The notes: generated by a model not told the origin, from the letters alone. A stretch of 64,000 nucleotides of DNA from Leptospira brenneri (GCF_002812125.1 NZ_NPDQ01000001.1:62001-126000); one strand, 5' to 3'. Shown: positions 9,546-19,375, counted from the stretch's first letter. Numbers and translations are program-made.

Positions 9546-10895
9546 TTGAAAAATCAACTTTTAACTGGTCCCTATTATTTTGGTATGAAGGACTTGGATG
9601 TGTTCAAAAAATATTTCATCCAAGAAAACCAAGGGAAACCTCTTTTCCTCATTCGTTTCGAAAATATTGCCGGCACCGAGCTGACTGATTTCCTAGATCT
9701 ACTGCGAACCGAGTTTTATTCCTGTTTGGATTTAGAAGACATATCTTTCGGTTTTCATTACATAGAAAAACAAGATATTTTACTGATGGGAATTTCTCCA
9801 CTTTTTGAATGGGATATCGAACGATTTCCCAATATCGAAAATTCCGTTGGTAAATTCCAACAACAATGTTTACAAAATAAAACTGTTTCCTTTCATTTCG
9901 GAGTTTCTAGAACCCAGTCCAATTTTATTTCCGACAGTGAAGAGATTTATAACGAACTTTTTAAATCATCAGAAAAAAATCTTAATGATAACTTAGTTCG
10001 TTGGAGTTGGACTTACTACAACAAAGCCAACACATATATTTCTGGATCGGTTCATGAAGCCATGATCCAACCGACTGTTATTTTTAATCCGAAAGACAAA
10101 ACATATTCAGTAAAAGGTGGGGAAGTATTTCTTGGTGGTGGCGCTTACATTGGTTATAAAGATCTAATCAATGACATACCATCTGACCAAGATCTAAATC
10201 GTATCGAACTTTTAATTTTGGAAAAACTAATCATTGCCTGCGAAAGCGCACCAGGATTATTAAAGTTTAATATTTCTCCTCAATCGTTGATTGATACCTT
10301 TTCCCATATTGATCGTGTGGACAGGTTACAACGACTCATCCAAAACAAAGATTTACTTCCTGAAAACATAAGATTTGAACTCGTAGAAAAACCTTATGAT
10401 GATTCACATTTTCCTTTAAAGGATGTCTGCCATGCATTCTATTCTCACGGAATGAGTTTTGCCGCAGATGACTTCGGTGTTAAAAGCCAGTCTCACCAAA
10501 TTGTTTTGGATCTTGGGATTATGATCAAAGAATTTAAATTGGATCCAATCAGTTTTAAATTTAAAATCGAAGAAGACCAAATTAAATTTTTGGACAACTT
10601 AGCATTTATTGATTATTGCAAACGTCTTGCTGACAACAGAGAGGCCGTGATTACCGCAGAAGCTGTAGAAGATTACGATACTTTACGATTTCTAATGGAA
10701 CACCAAATTTATCAATTCCAAGCCAATATCCTTTTTGGAAAAATGACAGTATCCGATTATAAAAGAGATTTTGACCTTCTTCATTCCATTCATGAAGATG
10801 TTGTGAAAGAAGTATTGACAGATAAAATTTTGTCAGAAAAACAAAAGAAAGTTGGGAATTTGTTTCGAGTTGCATCAGAGGCGGGTTTAATTTAA
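9546..10895 (+). CDS. EAL-domain protein (probable c-di-GMP phosphodiesterase)
   Basis: The 449-residue protein has a TTG start at 9546 with GAAGG 6 bases upstream. The C-terminal half (about 180-430) is an EAL domain in which the signature EAL is EVF (193-195). Most catalytic positions can still be matched: Asn242 in FNISP, Glu278 in FELVEK, Asp308-Asp309 in ADDFG, Lys331 in FKLD, Glu372 in AEAVED and a glutamine in FQANILFGK. It may therefore still hydrolyse cyclic di-GMP. The N-terminal 170 residues (FLIRFENIAGTEL...) resemble a degraded GGDEF-like fold but lack a GGDEF motif. It is followed 8 bases later by a pseudo-receiver gene, probably in one operon. Confidence 0.82.
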   Translation: MKNQLLTGPYYFGMKDLDVFKKYFIQENQGKPLFLIRFENIAGTELTDFLDLLRTEFYSCLDLEDISFGFHYIEKQDILLMGISPLFEWDIERFPNIENSVGKFQQQCLQNKTVSFHFGVSRTQSNFISDSEEIYNELFKSSEKNLNDNLVRWSWTYYNKANTYISGSVHEAMIQPTVIFNPKDKTYSVKGGEVFLGGGAYIGYKDLINDIPSDQDLNRIELLILEKLIIACESAPGLLKFNISPQSLIDTFSHIDRVDRLQRLIQNKDLLPENIRFELVEKPYDDSHFPLKDVCHAFYSHGMSFAADDFGVKSQSHQIVLDLGIMIKEFKLDPISFKFKIEEDQIKFLDNLAFIDYCKRLADNREAVITAEAVEDYDTLRFLMEHQIYQFQANILFGKMTVSDYKRDFDLLHSIHEDVVKEVLTDKILSEKQKKVGNLFRVASEAGLI

Positions 10896-10903
10896 AATTA
10901 ATT

Positions 10904-11872
10904 ATGCATTTTATCATGGCGATAGAAAACGATCTAAACTCCGCACAGGATTTAGAAAACATCTTCCTTGGTTTACGCCAACGAGTTGTCATAACAAAAT
11001 TTTCTCAAACAGTCCAGGAGTATGTAAAATCCGCTAACCCAGACATCATTCTTATGGGATTGACCTTTAAGGATAAAAAAGAATTAGAATTTGTTTTGGA
11101 ACTACGTCGAGATGTAATTACACATAATATTCCAATCCTCGCAATGATTCCGAAAGAAGATACTAACTTCATTGCAAACCAAAAAGCCCTTGGTTTTACC
11201 GATTATATGATAAAACCTTTGGCGAAACAACCACTACTTGATCGAATCCATTCCCATATTGAAGAATATAAATTCAGCGAGTCTTCAAAAACAAGAGACA
11301 ATATGTCTTTCATTGTTGTGGACCGAGGTCATGGACGGGTGTTGTTTCAATGTCGGGCCAATCTCAAAAGATATGTATTTCCTGAATTCAAAAAAATATT
11401 CACTCCTAATTTTTTGAAATCCATTCTGACTGAATGGATTTGTTTTGATGTTCGCGTAGTACCGGAACTTGGCAAAGAAGAAGTAGAAGTATTTGAACGA
11501 GTTTTGAAATTATTTGTAGGCCATGAAAAAGTTGTGTTTATTGCTGGTCGCCACATGGGAGCATTCATTGAACATGCATCAGACGATGAAAAAATGTTAG
11601 TGTTTATGGCACCCAACGAATTTGATGAATATATAAAACTGGAAGAACAAAAAGTAGAAGAACAACGTAAAAAAGAGAAAAAAGAAAAATATGCAAAAGA
11701 AAGCGGAAAAGAAAGTCCGCCACCTCCTCCTACAAATTTAGGTGAAGTTAAGATAGAAATTCCCTTGGGTGGTGCTGCACTTCCAACATTACCAGAAGAT
11801 CCAAACACTTCTAATGTTTCTTCAGAAACACCAACGAAGACGGATTCATCAGAAAATCCTCCTCAATCATAA
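10904..11872 (+). CDS. Pseudo-receiver domain protein with unknown C-terminal domain
   Basis: 322 residues. Residues 1-125 follow the response-regulator receiver pattern, including the terminal lysine Lys104 in YMIKPL. The phospho-acceptor position is Gly52 (IILMGLTF), so phosphorylation there is not possible. Residues about 135-250 form an alpha/beta domain (FIVVDRGHGRVLFQ, VVFIAGRHMGAFIEHA) that may be STAS-like; I do not recognise it firmly. The tail is a Lys/Glu-rich coiled segment (KLEEQKVEEQRKKEKKEK), then proline-rich, then Ser/Thr-rich. It lies 8 bases after the EAL gene, suggesting a signalling pair. Confidence 0.75.
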   Translation: MHFIMAIENDLNSAQDLENIFLGLRQRVVITKFSQTVQEYVKSANPDIILMGLTFKDKKELEFVLELRRDVITHNIPILAMIPKEDTNFIANQKALGFTDYMIKPLAKQPLLDRIHSHIEEYKFSESSKTRDNMSFIVVDRGHGRVLFQCRANLKRYVFPEFKKIFTPNFLKSILTEWICFDVRVVPELGKEEVEVFERVLKLFVGHEKVVFIAGRHMGAFIEHASDDEKMLVFMAPNEFDEYIKLEEQKVEEQRKKEKKEKYAKESGKESPPPPPTNLGEVKIEIPLGGAALPTLPEDPNTSNVSSETPTKTDSSENPPQS

Positions 11873-11903
11873 ATTTTCAAATCTAATCACAAAAGAGTAA
11901 CCA

Positions 11904-12686
11904 ATGAATTACAAACGCGAAGTCATCGACATTCCCAACGGCAAAGGCGAAATCATTCGCTTTCAAATGAATGATCAAAACTCATTAACAGGTCAAAACA
12001 TGAAAGACCTCGGTGAGATCTTAAATGAAATCAAAGCCGACAATACAAAACGAGGAGTTATATTAACAACTGACAATCCGAAGTTTTTTTGTAATGGACT
12101 CGATGCAGAAAACCTACTCTCAACAAGTAGAGACAAACTCATTGATGAAGTAGGTGGAATCGTTGTCCTTTTTGGTGAACTTGTTAAGTTTGATAAACCT
12201 TTGATTACCGAAGTTACTGGACATGCAATGGGTGGTGGTGCCGTCATCACTGTGGCATCCGATTTTAAATATATGCTCGATGGAAAAGGAAGGATTGGAT
12301 TTACAGAAGTAAACGTAGGACTTCCACTTCCAGGAAGTTTTATTGATCGCATTCGTATGTGCGTGGATCCAAGATATTGGGCAGAGGTATGTTTGGAAGG
12401 AACTACCTACAAAGGTGCGGAAGCCAAAAAAATTGGACTGATTGATGAAATTGCTCCCACACCAGAAGACATAAGAAAGATTGCTCTCAAGAAATTAGAA
12501 ACGCTTTCTAAAGTTCCTTCTGCTGCCTATCGCTCTACTAAGAATACACTAAACGGAGCACTACTCGCAAATTTAGAACAGTACAAAAAAGATACGATTA
12601 AATCCTTTGAACAACCTGGTGTTGTTGATAATTTACTCGAAGCAATGACGGCTCTCAAGGAAAAACGCAGACCCGTTTTTAAATAA
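11904..12686 (+). CDS. Enoyl-CoA hydratase/isomerase family protein
   Basis: 260-residue crotonase-fold protein. The oxyanion-hole segments are visible as FFCNGLDAENLL and TGHAMGGGAVITVASDF. The catalytic region FTEVNVGLPLPGSF resembles enoyl-CoA hydratase and delta3,delta2-enoyl-CoA isomerase. Which reaction it performs cannot be fixed. It starts 31 bases after the pseudo-receiver gene. Its role is probably in fatty-acid degradation alongside the acyl-CoA dehydrogenase at 7-8 kb, although the two are not in one operon. Confidence 0.9.
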   Translation: MNYKREVIDIPNGKGEIIRFQMNDQNSLTGQNMKDLGEILNEIKADNTKRGVILTTDNPKFFCNGLDAENLLSTSRDKLIDEVGGIVVLFGELVKFDKPLITEVTGHAMGGGAVITVASDFKYMLDGKGRIGFTEVNVGLPLPGSFIDRIRMCVDPRYWAEVCLEGTTYKGAEAKKIGLIDEIAPTPEDIRKIALKKLETLSKVPSAAYRSTKNTLNGALLANLEQYKKDTIKSFEQPGVVDNLLEAMTALKEKRRPVFK

Positions 12687-12696
12687 AATCTCGTAC

Positions 12697-12729
12697 AATC
12701 GAGGGGAAATTTACAAGAACCCCTCGATT
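12697..12729 (+). terminator. Hairpin terminator after enoyl-CoA hydratase gene
   Basis: Perfect 10-bp inverted repeat AATCGAGGGG/CCCCTCGATT with a 13-base loop, 10 bases after the stop codon and followed by a T-rich stretch. It separates this gene from the M23 peptidase gene. Confidence 0.7.
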
Positions 12730-12776
12730 CTTATAAGTCTTTTCACCATAAGCGCCGAAAATTATAGTGAAATCAG

Positions 12777-14741
12777 ATGTTGCGTTCGTTCGTATTAGTA
12801 CTTATCTTCTTTTTTTATCCTATCTCTGCAATATCTGTCTCTGATTTCCCACCTGGTTTTGTTTTAAAGAACCCTTACCTTTGGCCAGTAAAAGGATATG
12901 ATTCCATTACTGGTGCTTTTGGAGAATTTCGAACGGGTCATTTCCATATGGGACAAGATTTTTCGACTGGTGGAAGAATCGGTATTCCTATCCTTGCAGT
13001 AGCTAAAGGAAAAGTAATACGAGTCCAAAGAAGATGGACTAGCATTGGTTATGCGTTATTTCTACAACATGATGATGGAATGACTTCTCGTTACGGTCAC
13101 TTACATAAATTTTCACAAAAAATCATCAAACAAATCTTAAAATCAAAACAAGCCAAACGTTACAAAGACAGAACCGACTTTGACATTGCACTTCCAGAAG
13201 CCGTTGAAGTAGAAGCGGGAGAAACCATTGCATTCTCTGGTGATACAGGAGTTGGTCCTCCTCACCTTCATTTTGAACTATTTAAGGATAACGTATATTA
13301 TAATCCCATGCATTATGGTTTGGGATATAATGTGGCAGAACCGATTGTGTTCAATACGATACGAATCACTCCACAAACACCTCGTACTTTTATCAATGGC
13401 CGAAACGAAACGGTAGAAATTCCATTCTACGAAACTAGTGGAAATCGATTTGAATTATCCGAATCTCCAACTTTATTCATCCAAGGGAAAGTAGGAATAC
13501 AAGTTGCCATCCACCAAAAATCCAATAATAATCGTTTAGGAATATTCACCTTAGATATGTTAATTGGTGAAAACATTCTACAAGGTTTTCAACTTTCAAA
13601 GATTTTAAAAGAACATACTCGTAAAAATGTTTTACTTTATGATAGTTCCGTAAGTAAACCAAATGGAAATCCATTTTCCTATTATCTACATACTCGTGAT
13701 GGGAATGATTTACTCGGTATGAGAAGTAATGGTCGAGAACAAGGTCTTCTTGATAGCGAACAAATGCGTCTGGGTGAGCCAAAAGAAATTACCATCCGCG
13801 CCACAGGAATGGGCGGACAAATGTCTTTTGCATCTTTTTATATTCTAAAAGACCAAGGTGATTACAGCCATATCGTTACCAAAGAGTGGAAATACAATGT
13901 TTACTATGATCGTTACACTACATTTAAATCTAAAGATACAAAAGTAGAATTATTTTTCCCTGTAAATGCCGTGTATTCTAAAGCTTTTTTTGAAATCGAA
14001 GCCCAAGAACAAATTCAAATTAATACGAAAGGTTTAAACCAACTATCCAGTGTATACAAAATCGGTCCTGATTTTAAAGATTTTAATTTAGGTTATGATC
14101 TTTATGTAAAAGTTCCTAAAACGAAAGATATTAATTCGGCAGACTTATATGAAGTGTTAGCCGATGGGAATGTAAAAAAAGTGAATGGATCTTCTTTTAG
14201 TTCCTGGGGTCAGTTTTTCAAAGTGAGACTTCGTAAAACAGGACTTTTTGTTGTCTTATCAGACCAAACTCCTCCAGCAATTTACTTACATGAGTTAATG
14301 AACAAAACTGTTTATCCAAGAGAAGACTTTGCTTTGTATTTAAAAGCCGTTGATGTGGGATCAGGAATTATGCCAGATGGATTTGATATCACCGTGGATG
14401 GAATTCCGGGAAAGGCTGAATATTTTCCAAAAGATGGCCGATTGGAAATTTTTGAACCAGAGATTTTATACGAACCGGGAAAACATACCGTGCTTGCAAG
14501 TGTTAGGGATTTTGCAGGAAATTGGAGCTCAACCGTTCGTTACGATTATGAAATCCAAACACCACCGGTCATAGAAGAAAAGAAAAAACCAACTATAGAA
14601 AATCAAAACATAGATACTGCAAAAGATAAAAAAAATACAAAAGAAACAAAAACCAAACCATCTTCGCCTAAGGTGCAAAAGGCGGTTAAACCAATTACAA
14701 TCGCACCCAAGGCAAAGGATAAAAAATCTACATCCCGATAG
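12777..14741 (+). CDS. Exported M23-family peptidase
   Basis: 654 residues with a signal peptide ([20 protein letters not shown]). The LytM/M23 metallopeptidase domain at about 35-190 has zinc-binding residues readable as His57 and Asp61 in HFHMGQDF and His163/His165 in [13 protein letters not shown] at 108-111 is also conserved. M23 enzymes cut peptidoglycan cross-links. Unlike simple lysostaphin-like enzymes, the rest is a long region (190-590) rich in beta strands, probably several immunoglobulin-like folds. A Lys/Thr/Pro-rich tail probably contacts the cell wall. It overlaps the convergent fabG-like gene by 14 bases. Confidence 0.88.
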   Translation: MLRSFVLVLIFFFYPISAISVSDFPPGFVLKNPYLWPVKGYDSITGAFGEFRTGHFHMGQDFSTGGRIGIPILAVAKGKVIRVQRRWTSIGYALFLQHDDGMTSRYGHLHKFSQKIIKQILKSKQAKRYKDRTDFDIALPEAVEVEAGETIAFSGDTGVGPPHLHFELFKDNVYYNPMHYGLGYNVAEPIVFNTIRITPQTPRTFINGRNETVEIPFYETSGNRFELSESPTLFIQGKVGIQVAIHQKSNNNRLGIFTLDMLIGENILQGFQLSKILKEHTRKNVLLYDSSVSKPNGNPFSYYLHTRDGNDLLGMRSNGREQGLLDSEQMRLGEPKEITIRATGMGGQMSFASFYILKDQGDYSHIVTKEWKYNVYYDRYTTFKSKDTKVELFFPVNAVYSKAFFEIEAQEQIQINTKGLNQLSSVYKIGPDFKDFNLGYDLYVKVPKTKDINSADLYEVLADGNVKKVNGSSFSSWGQFFKVRLRKTGLFVVLSDQTPPAIYLHELMNKTVYPREDFALYLKAVDVGSGIMPDGFDITVDGIPGKAEYFPKDGRLEIFEPEILYEPGKHTVLASVRDFAGNWSSTVRYDYEIQTPPVIEEKKKPTIENQNIDTAKDKKNTKETKTKPSSPKVQKAVKPITIAPKAKDKKSTSR

Positions 14742-15495
14742 CAGCACCACCGTCTACACGGAGGTAAGTTCCAGTAATGTAAGATGCATCGTTGCTTAAG
14801 AAAAACTTAACTGCCGATGCAATCTCTTCTTGTTTTCCCGGTCGTTTGAGTGGGATCACAGAAGGATCTGTTAACTTGTCTTGCACTTCTTTCGAAAGAG
14901 TTCCTGTCATTTCTGTTTGAACGTATCCAGGGCAAACTGCATTCACAAGAACGTTTCTTCCAGAAAATTCACGAGCGGAAACTTTTGTTAAAGCAATCAC
15001 ACCAGCTTTAGAAGTGGAGTAGTTTGCTTGGCCAGGTTGTCCAGTAAGTCCAGAAACTGAAGAGATATTTACAATTCTACCAGAGTCGGATTTAAGAATG
15101 AGTTTACTTGCAGATTTAGTCATAAGGAAAACTCCCTTACAATTCACATCCATTACGAAATCGTATTCTTGTTCAGACATACGGATGAGAAGGTTGTCTT
15201 TCAAAACCCCTGCGTTGTTTACAAGAAAGTCTAATTTTCCAAACGCTTCTTTTGTTTTGCTGATGGCAGCATCACAATCTTCAGGTTTTGTTACGTTACA
15301 AGCAACACCAATTGCCTTAACACCAAATTTTGCTTCCACTTCTCTTGCAGCTTCTTCAATTTTTTCCTGATTCAAGTCAACAAGCACCAAACTTGCACCA
15401 TGCGATGCGATACGGTTTGCGATTGCTCTTCCCAAACCAATGGGAGAGGCAGCTCCTGTTACCAGTGCTACTTTTCCTTCGAATTCTTTGGACAT
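14728..15495 (-). CDS. fabG: 3-oxoacyl-ACP reductase-like SDR
   Basis: 255-residue short-chain dehydrogenase/reductase. It has the NAD(P)-binding motif [14 protein letters not shown] (an extended TGxxxGxG variant), NNAG at 93-96 and the catalytic residues Ser146, Tyr159 and Lys163 (YSTSK). The closest family is FabG, the beta-ketoacyl-ACP reductase of fatty-acid synthesis. The isolated location leaves open a PHB-type acetoacetyl-CoA reductase or another SDR. Divergent from purB, with a 108-base promoter region. Confidence 0.85.
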   Translation of the reverse strand: MSKEFEGKVALVTGAASPIGLGRAIANRIASHGASLVLVDLNQEKIEEAAREVEAKFGVKAIGVACNVTKPEDCDAAISKTKEAFGKLDFLVNNAGVLKDNLLIRMSEQEYDFVMDVNCKGVFLMTKSASKLILKSDSGRIVNISSVSGLTGQPGQANYSTSKAGVIALTKVSAREFSGRNVLVNAVCPGYVQTEMTGTLSKEVQDKLTDPSVIPLKRPGKQEEIASAVKFFLSNDASYITGTYLRVDGGAAIGM

Positions 15496-15603
15496 ATGCC
15501 CCCCTAGGATTTATTACTAGATTCTAAACTTGAATTTAGAACATCGTTCGGCAATCGTAAAATTCCCAGTTGAAACAGAAGTTTCTAATGAAAGACTGCC
15601 CTT

Positions 15604-16908
15604 ATGATCGATCGATACAGCCACCCAGAGATTTCTGCCATCTGGGAATTAGAGAACAAATTTAAGATTTGGACAGATATTGAAATTTATGCCTGCGAAG
15701 CTCGTGCCAATCGCGGAGAAGTTCCCAAAGAAGACCTCGAAACCATCAAACAGAAAGCAAAATTCAATGTAGATGAAATTCTAGAAATTGAATCGAAGGT
15801 TCACCATGATGTTATTGCCTATTTGACTAACCTAAATTCCTATATTGGACCAGCAGGCCGTCATGTTCACTTTGGACTGACTTCGAGTGACGTAGGAGAT
15901 ACAGCACTTTGTGTACAAATGGTACAAGCAATGGATCTCCTCATCCAAAGAACCGAAACCCTTTTGCAAACGACAAAAGAAAAAGCAAAAGAGTACAAAG
16001 ACCTTCCTTGTATAGGACGTTCTCATGGTATCCATGCAGAACCAATGACTTTAGGTTTAAAGTTTGCCCTCTTCTATGCAGAGATGACTCGAAACTTAGA
16101 ACGGATGAAAGATGCTCGTGCTCAAGTTGCCGTAGGTAAATTGTCTGGAGCCGTAGGAACTTATTCCAATATTGATTTAGAAATCGAAGAATATGTTTTA
16201 GCCAAACTTGGACTAACTGTGGATCCAATTGCCACACAAGTGATCTCACGTGATCGTCATGCTTTTTATATGTCGGTTCTTGGCGTGGTCGCCGCCAGTT
16301 TGGATCGAATGGCAACAGAAATCCGACTTTTGCAAAAAACAGAAGGTCGCGAAGTAGAAGAACCATTTGCAAAAGGTCAAAAAGGATCCTCGGCAATGCC
16401 TCACAAACGAAATCCGGTAGTTTGCGAAAGAATTTCTGGAATCTCCAGAGTCATTCGTTCCAACGTCAATGTTGGATTACAAAACGTGGGACTTTGGCAT
16501 GAAAGAGATATTTCTCACTCTTCTGCCGAACGAATTGTACTTCCCGATTCCACCATTGCCCTCGATTATATTCTAGAAAAAATGAACTTTGTCTTAAAAG
16601 GACTTCATGTTTATCCAGATGCCACCGAACGTACATTAAACGTAACGCGCGGACTTATTTTTTCCCAAAAAGTATTGTTATGGCTTATCGAAAAGGGTGG
16701 GATTACGAGAGAAGATGCTTACCTGATTGTGCAAGAAAATGCCATGGCAGTTTGGGGAGACCAATCCAAAAATCTTCGTGACCTTTTGAAACAAGATCCA
16801 AGGTGTTCTGCGATTCTGAAAGAGAGTGATTTAGATGAAATTTTCCAAATCAAACCTTATCTAGAGCGGATTCCGCTCATCTTCAAACGATTGGGGATTA
16901 TCGATTAG
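15604..16908 (+). CDS. purB: Adenylosuccinate lyase
   Basis: 434 residues, the usual length of the short bacterial PurB. The enzyme works twice in purine synthesis: fumarate release from SAICAR and from adenylosuccinate. The fumarase/aspartase superfamily signature is intact as GSSAMPHKRNPV (about 262-273). HVHFGLTSSDVGDTAL and GRSHGIHAEPMTLG carry other active-site residues. Its start MIDRYSHPEISAIW is typical. Single-gene unit, followed by a 382-base gap. Confidence 0.97.
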   Translation: MIDRYSHPEISAIWELENKFKIWTDIEIYACEARANRGEVPKEDLETIKQKAKFNVDEILEIESKVHHDVIAYLTNLNSYIGPAGRHVHFGLTSSDVGDTALCVQMVQAMDLLIQRTETLLQTTKEKAKEYKDLPCIGRSHGIHAEPMTLGLKFALFYAEMTRNLERMKDARAQVAVGKLSGAVGTYSNIDLEIEEYVLAKLGLTVDPIATQVISRDRHAFYMSVLGVVAASLDRMATEIRLLQKTEGREVEEPFAKGQKGSSAMPHKRNPVVCERISGISRVIRSNVNVGLQNVGLWHERDISHSSAERIVLPDSTIALDYILEKMNFVLKGLHVYPDATERTLNVTRGLIFSQKVLLWLIEKGGITREDAYLIVQENAMAVWGDQSKNLRDLLKQDPRCSAILKESDLDEIFQIKPYLERIPLIFKRLGIID

Positions 16909-17290
16909 TTTATTCACAGATTTTAGATCCAGGAATTGATTCAAAAACAATCTAGAATTAGTTTAGTCTGGTTCTGGATTGTTTTTTCTAAAGAAAGATG
17001 TTTCGCTAATTCGCTTAGCTTTTAAATCTCTGCGTGATATACGCTCGGCAAATAGCATACACTTCAACACTATTTAACCGTGGCAACTTGCGTTTATTTA
17101 GCGGAAAGTAGCGAGATAAATGCAATGCAAGTAACTCCCTCAAATCTTTTTGAACCACATCAATAAGTTTTAGAAATATTGATGAGTCTTCTCCTACTTT
17201 GAGTTTGTAAATATACGCAATACGAATATAACCCCTGACGGATTATCTCTGTATTTCGTATATTTGCGGTCTACTCTTTTGCCATCTCTC
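16909..17290. other. Intergenic region with a possible gene relic
   Basis: 382 bases between purB and a convergent esterase gene. I see no RNA gene and no strong terminator. The only structure is a minus-strand reading frame open from 17242 to a stop at 17015 (75 codons). It has no early ATG, and its upstream continuation is interrupted by a stop at 17243-17245. See the separate entry. Confidence 0.5.
17015..17242 (-). pseudogene. Possible gene fragment of unknown family
   Basis: Stop-to-stop open frame reading GYIRIAYIYKLKVGEDSS, then FLKLIDVVQKDLRELLA, and ending in VYAICRAYITQRFKS. The composition looks protein-like (amphipathic helix, balanced charges). There is no credible start codon or ribosome-binding site. 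A second frame just upstream reads DRKYTKYRDNPSG, as if a frameshift broke a longer gene. No family recognised. It may simply be chance. Confidence 0.25.
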
Positions 17291-17947
17291 CTAATGATTT
17301 CCCAATTCCGCATCCAACCATTCTATCAAATCTTTTAACATCTCACGATTGATGCTATGGCCTTCTTCGTACTCTTGGTAATGAGGATGAACTCCTATCG
17401 ATTCTAAATATTCCTTTACTGATCTCGCATAATTTATAGGCAACACGCGGTCATTAGTACCATGAGAAATAAATATTTTTTTACCCAGAACTTTTTCTGA
17501 GACCTTTACTTGCGTTTTGTTTTCTTCTAACAATCGTCCGCTGAGTGCAATGATCCCTTTCACTTTATCAGGGTGGAGTAAACCAATCGAATAAGACATG
17601 ATAGCACCTTGACTAAAGCCACCAATCCAAACATTGGATTCATCAAATTGATAATTTGTTTTTAGATATTCCAAAAACTGAAGTAAGAGTTTTCTACTTT
17701 CGGCTTCTTGTTCTAAATTAATCTTAGGTTGGCCTGTCGTAAATAATACTTCATACCATCCGTAACTCCCTGTTCCTAAAATCAAAGGACCTCTTACAGA
17801 AACAACAAGTAAGGATTCAGGAAGGTAATTGGATAAGGAAAACAAATCTTCTTCGTTACTACCCACCCCATGTAATAAAAGTAAAAGTGGTGGGTTTTCT
17901 ATAGAAACTTTTGGTTTGCGGACTAAATACTCTAATGGCTTTTCCAT
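17291..17947 (-). CDS. Alpha/beta hydrolase, carboxylesterase/phospholipase family
   Basis: 218-residue serine hydrolase of the carboxylesterase/YpfH-like family. The nucleophile elbow is GFSQG (Ser112). Asp166 in HGTNDRVLP and His197 in EEGHSIN complete the triad. The oxyanion motif LLLLHGVGSNEEDL lies at 21-35. It has no signal peptide, so it is cytoplasmic, and its ester substrate is unknown. It ends the two-gene unit with the dioxygenase upstream (13-base gap), and the pair may share the operator near 18.84 kb. Confidence 0.9.
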   Translation of the reverse strand: MEKPLEYLVRKPKVSIENPPLLLLLHGVGSNEEDLFSLSNYLPESLLVVSVRGPLILGTGSYGWYEVLFTTGQPKINLEQEAESRKLLLQFLEYLKTNYQFDESNVWIGGFSQGAIMSYSIGLLHPDKVKGIIALSGRLLEENKTQVKVSEKVLGKKIFISHGTNDRVLPINYARSVKEYLESIGVHPHYQEYEEGHSINREMLKDLIEWLDAELGNH

Positions 17948-17960
17948 TTTAATTTTATCT

Positions 17961-18827
17961 CTATTGTTTTGATTCCAATTTTACGGAAGTCATTGTTAAG
18001 GCACCCGCTACTGGTTTGTCGTTAAAAAATGAAACCGCATCTGTATCCAATTTCGTTCCTAAGGTATAAAGCAGCGGTAAATAATGTTCTGCAGTAGGAA
18101 TGGCCCATTCAAATTCTTTGCCATGATTTCGAATTTGAATTAATGAATCGTTATCTTCTTTAGTAATCCAGTCCTTTACTTTTTGATTCACATCAAGTGC
18201 CCAATCAAATCCATATACTTCATTCAATCTTTCCCAAGCCACCATACGCAAATTATGCACAATATTTCCACTCGCGATGATCAGTATCCCTTTGTTTCGA
18301 AGTGGAGCCAGTTCCTTTGCTAACTGAAAATGTTTTTCTGGCGGCGTCTTGTAATCCATACTCAACTGAACGACAGGTACATCTGCTTTAGGATAAATAT
18401 GTTTGATGACACTCCAAGCGCCATGATCCAAACCCCATTCATAATCTAGTTTTACATCCTGGGATTTCACAATTGATTGTACTAATTTGGCGAGGTCAGG
18501 ACTGCCCGGAGCTGGATATTGTACATCAAACAATGCCTTCGGAAATCCACCAAAATCATGGATGGTTGGTGGATGATCCATCGCTGTGACAAAAGTCCCA
18601 TCGGTTACCCAATGGGCAGAAATACATAGAATTGCCTTTGGTTTCGGAATGGTTTTACCAAGAGCACGCAAACCATCGACAAACTCATTTTCTTCAATGG
18701 CGTTCATTGGACTTCCATGTCCCAAAAAATAGGAAGGCATCGTTTCTGAAGTTTGAAAAAAATCGAGATTTTCATGGGTTGCTGATTGGTTCATATATTT
18801 CTTTGGAGATTTTTGAGTCTCCAGCAC
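17961..18827 (-). CDS. Extradiol dioxygenase, DODA/YgiD type
   Basis: Member of the LigB-like class III extradiol dioxygenase family (4,5-DOPA dioxygenase, YgiD type). Metal-binding histidines are visible in FLGHGSPM, CISAHWVTDG and LDHGAWSV, with a further one in ASGNIVHNLR. The natural substrate in bacteria is generally not known. The longest frame starts at a GTG (18827, 288 residues). Recognisable homology begins at MPSYFLGHG, so the in-frame ATG at 18794 is also possible. A 7-bp-arm palindrome lies 10 bases upstream of the GTG and probably controls the gene together with the downstream hydrolase. Confidence 0.88.
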   Translation of the reverse strand: MLETQKSPKKYMNQSATHENLDFFQTSETMPSYFLGHGSPMNAIEENEFVDGLRALGKTIPKPKAILCISAHWVTDGTFVTAMDHPPTIHDFGGFPKALFDVQYPAPGSPDLAKLVQSIVKSQDVKLDYEWGLDHGAWSVIKHIYPKADVPVVQLSMDYKTPPEKHFQLAKELAPLRNKGILIIASGNIVHNLRMVAWERLNEVYGFDWALDVNQKVKDWITKEDNDSLIQIRNHGKEFEWAIPTAEHYLPLLYTLGTKLDTDAVSFFNDKPVAGALTMTSVKLESKQ

Positions 18828-18837
18828 CTCTATTTAG

Positions 18838-18857
18838 ATAGTTTAATATCAAACTAT
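18838..18857. promoter_or_regulatory. Palindromic operator upstream of the dioxygenase gene
   Basis: Perfect inverted repeat ATAGTTT-AATATC-AAACTAT (7-bp arms, 6-base spacer). The whole element is nearly self-complementary and is the size expected for a dimeric winged-helix repressor such as MarR or HxlR types. It sits immediately upstream of the dioxygenase start. No regulator gene is adjacent, so the protein that binds is unknown. Confidence 0.5.
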
Positions 18858-18959
18858 TTATTGTCAATCTATTCTTAAGTGCCTAAAAGGAAAATTATTC
18901 TTTTCCTACTATTGGATTTCTGACCAAATGTCCTAACATTTATTGAAAGGATCAGGTGT

Positions 18960-19343
18960 ATGAAAGCGATTCGACGGAATTTAGGGTATGGTTTTTTAAG
19001 TTGGTTTCTTCCCTTTGTCATTTCGATTTTCTTTTTCTCGAAAGAGGGCACCCTACAAATTGATCTCTTTCTTTTTAAAACAATCATGGTTGTCGTAGGA
19101 TCACTCAGCGGCTGTTTTCTACTTTATAAATATTTTTTACATATTGATTCTCAATTTTTTAAAGAAGGATTTATCGTTGGGTTATCTTGGATTTCTTTCA
19201 ACTGGATCCTTGATATTTTAATTCTACTCCCTATGTCCAAAATGCCAATCGATCTATATTTTATCCAAATTGGATTTCGTTATTTCTCTTTATTATTTTT
19301 TGCAATTGCGATGGGAAGTATCCTTGAGCGAAAAATTAAATGA
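18960..19343 (+). CDS. Small membrane protein of unknown function
   Basis: 127 residues with about four hydrophobic segments (near 10-27, 38-60, 70-92 and 103-120) and a positively charged start (MKAIRRNLGYG). It is therefore a predicted inner-membrane protein. I recognise no family and no catalytic motif. It is the first plus-strand gene of a run of small genes. The downstream nucleotidyltransferase follows after 32 bases and may be co-transcribed. The stretch looks more A+T-rich than the housekeeping genes around it. Confidence 0.7.
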   Translation: MKAIRRNLGYGFLSWFLPFVISIFFFSKEGTLQIDLFLFKTIMVVVGSLSGCFLLYKYFLHIDSQFFKEGFIVGLSWISFNWILDILILLPMSKMPIDLYFIQIGFRYFSLLFFAIAMGSILERKIK

Positions 19344-19375
19344 ATAAAATCCAAATACTAAATTAAAACAGCTGA

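Noticed and set aside
18805..18822. GGAGA...TCTCC inverted repeat within the start of the dioxygenase gene
   Set aside because: Only 5-bp arms. Common by chance, and the 7-bp palindrome upstream is a better operator.
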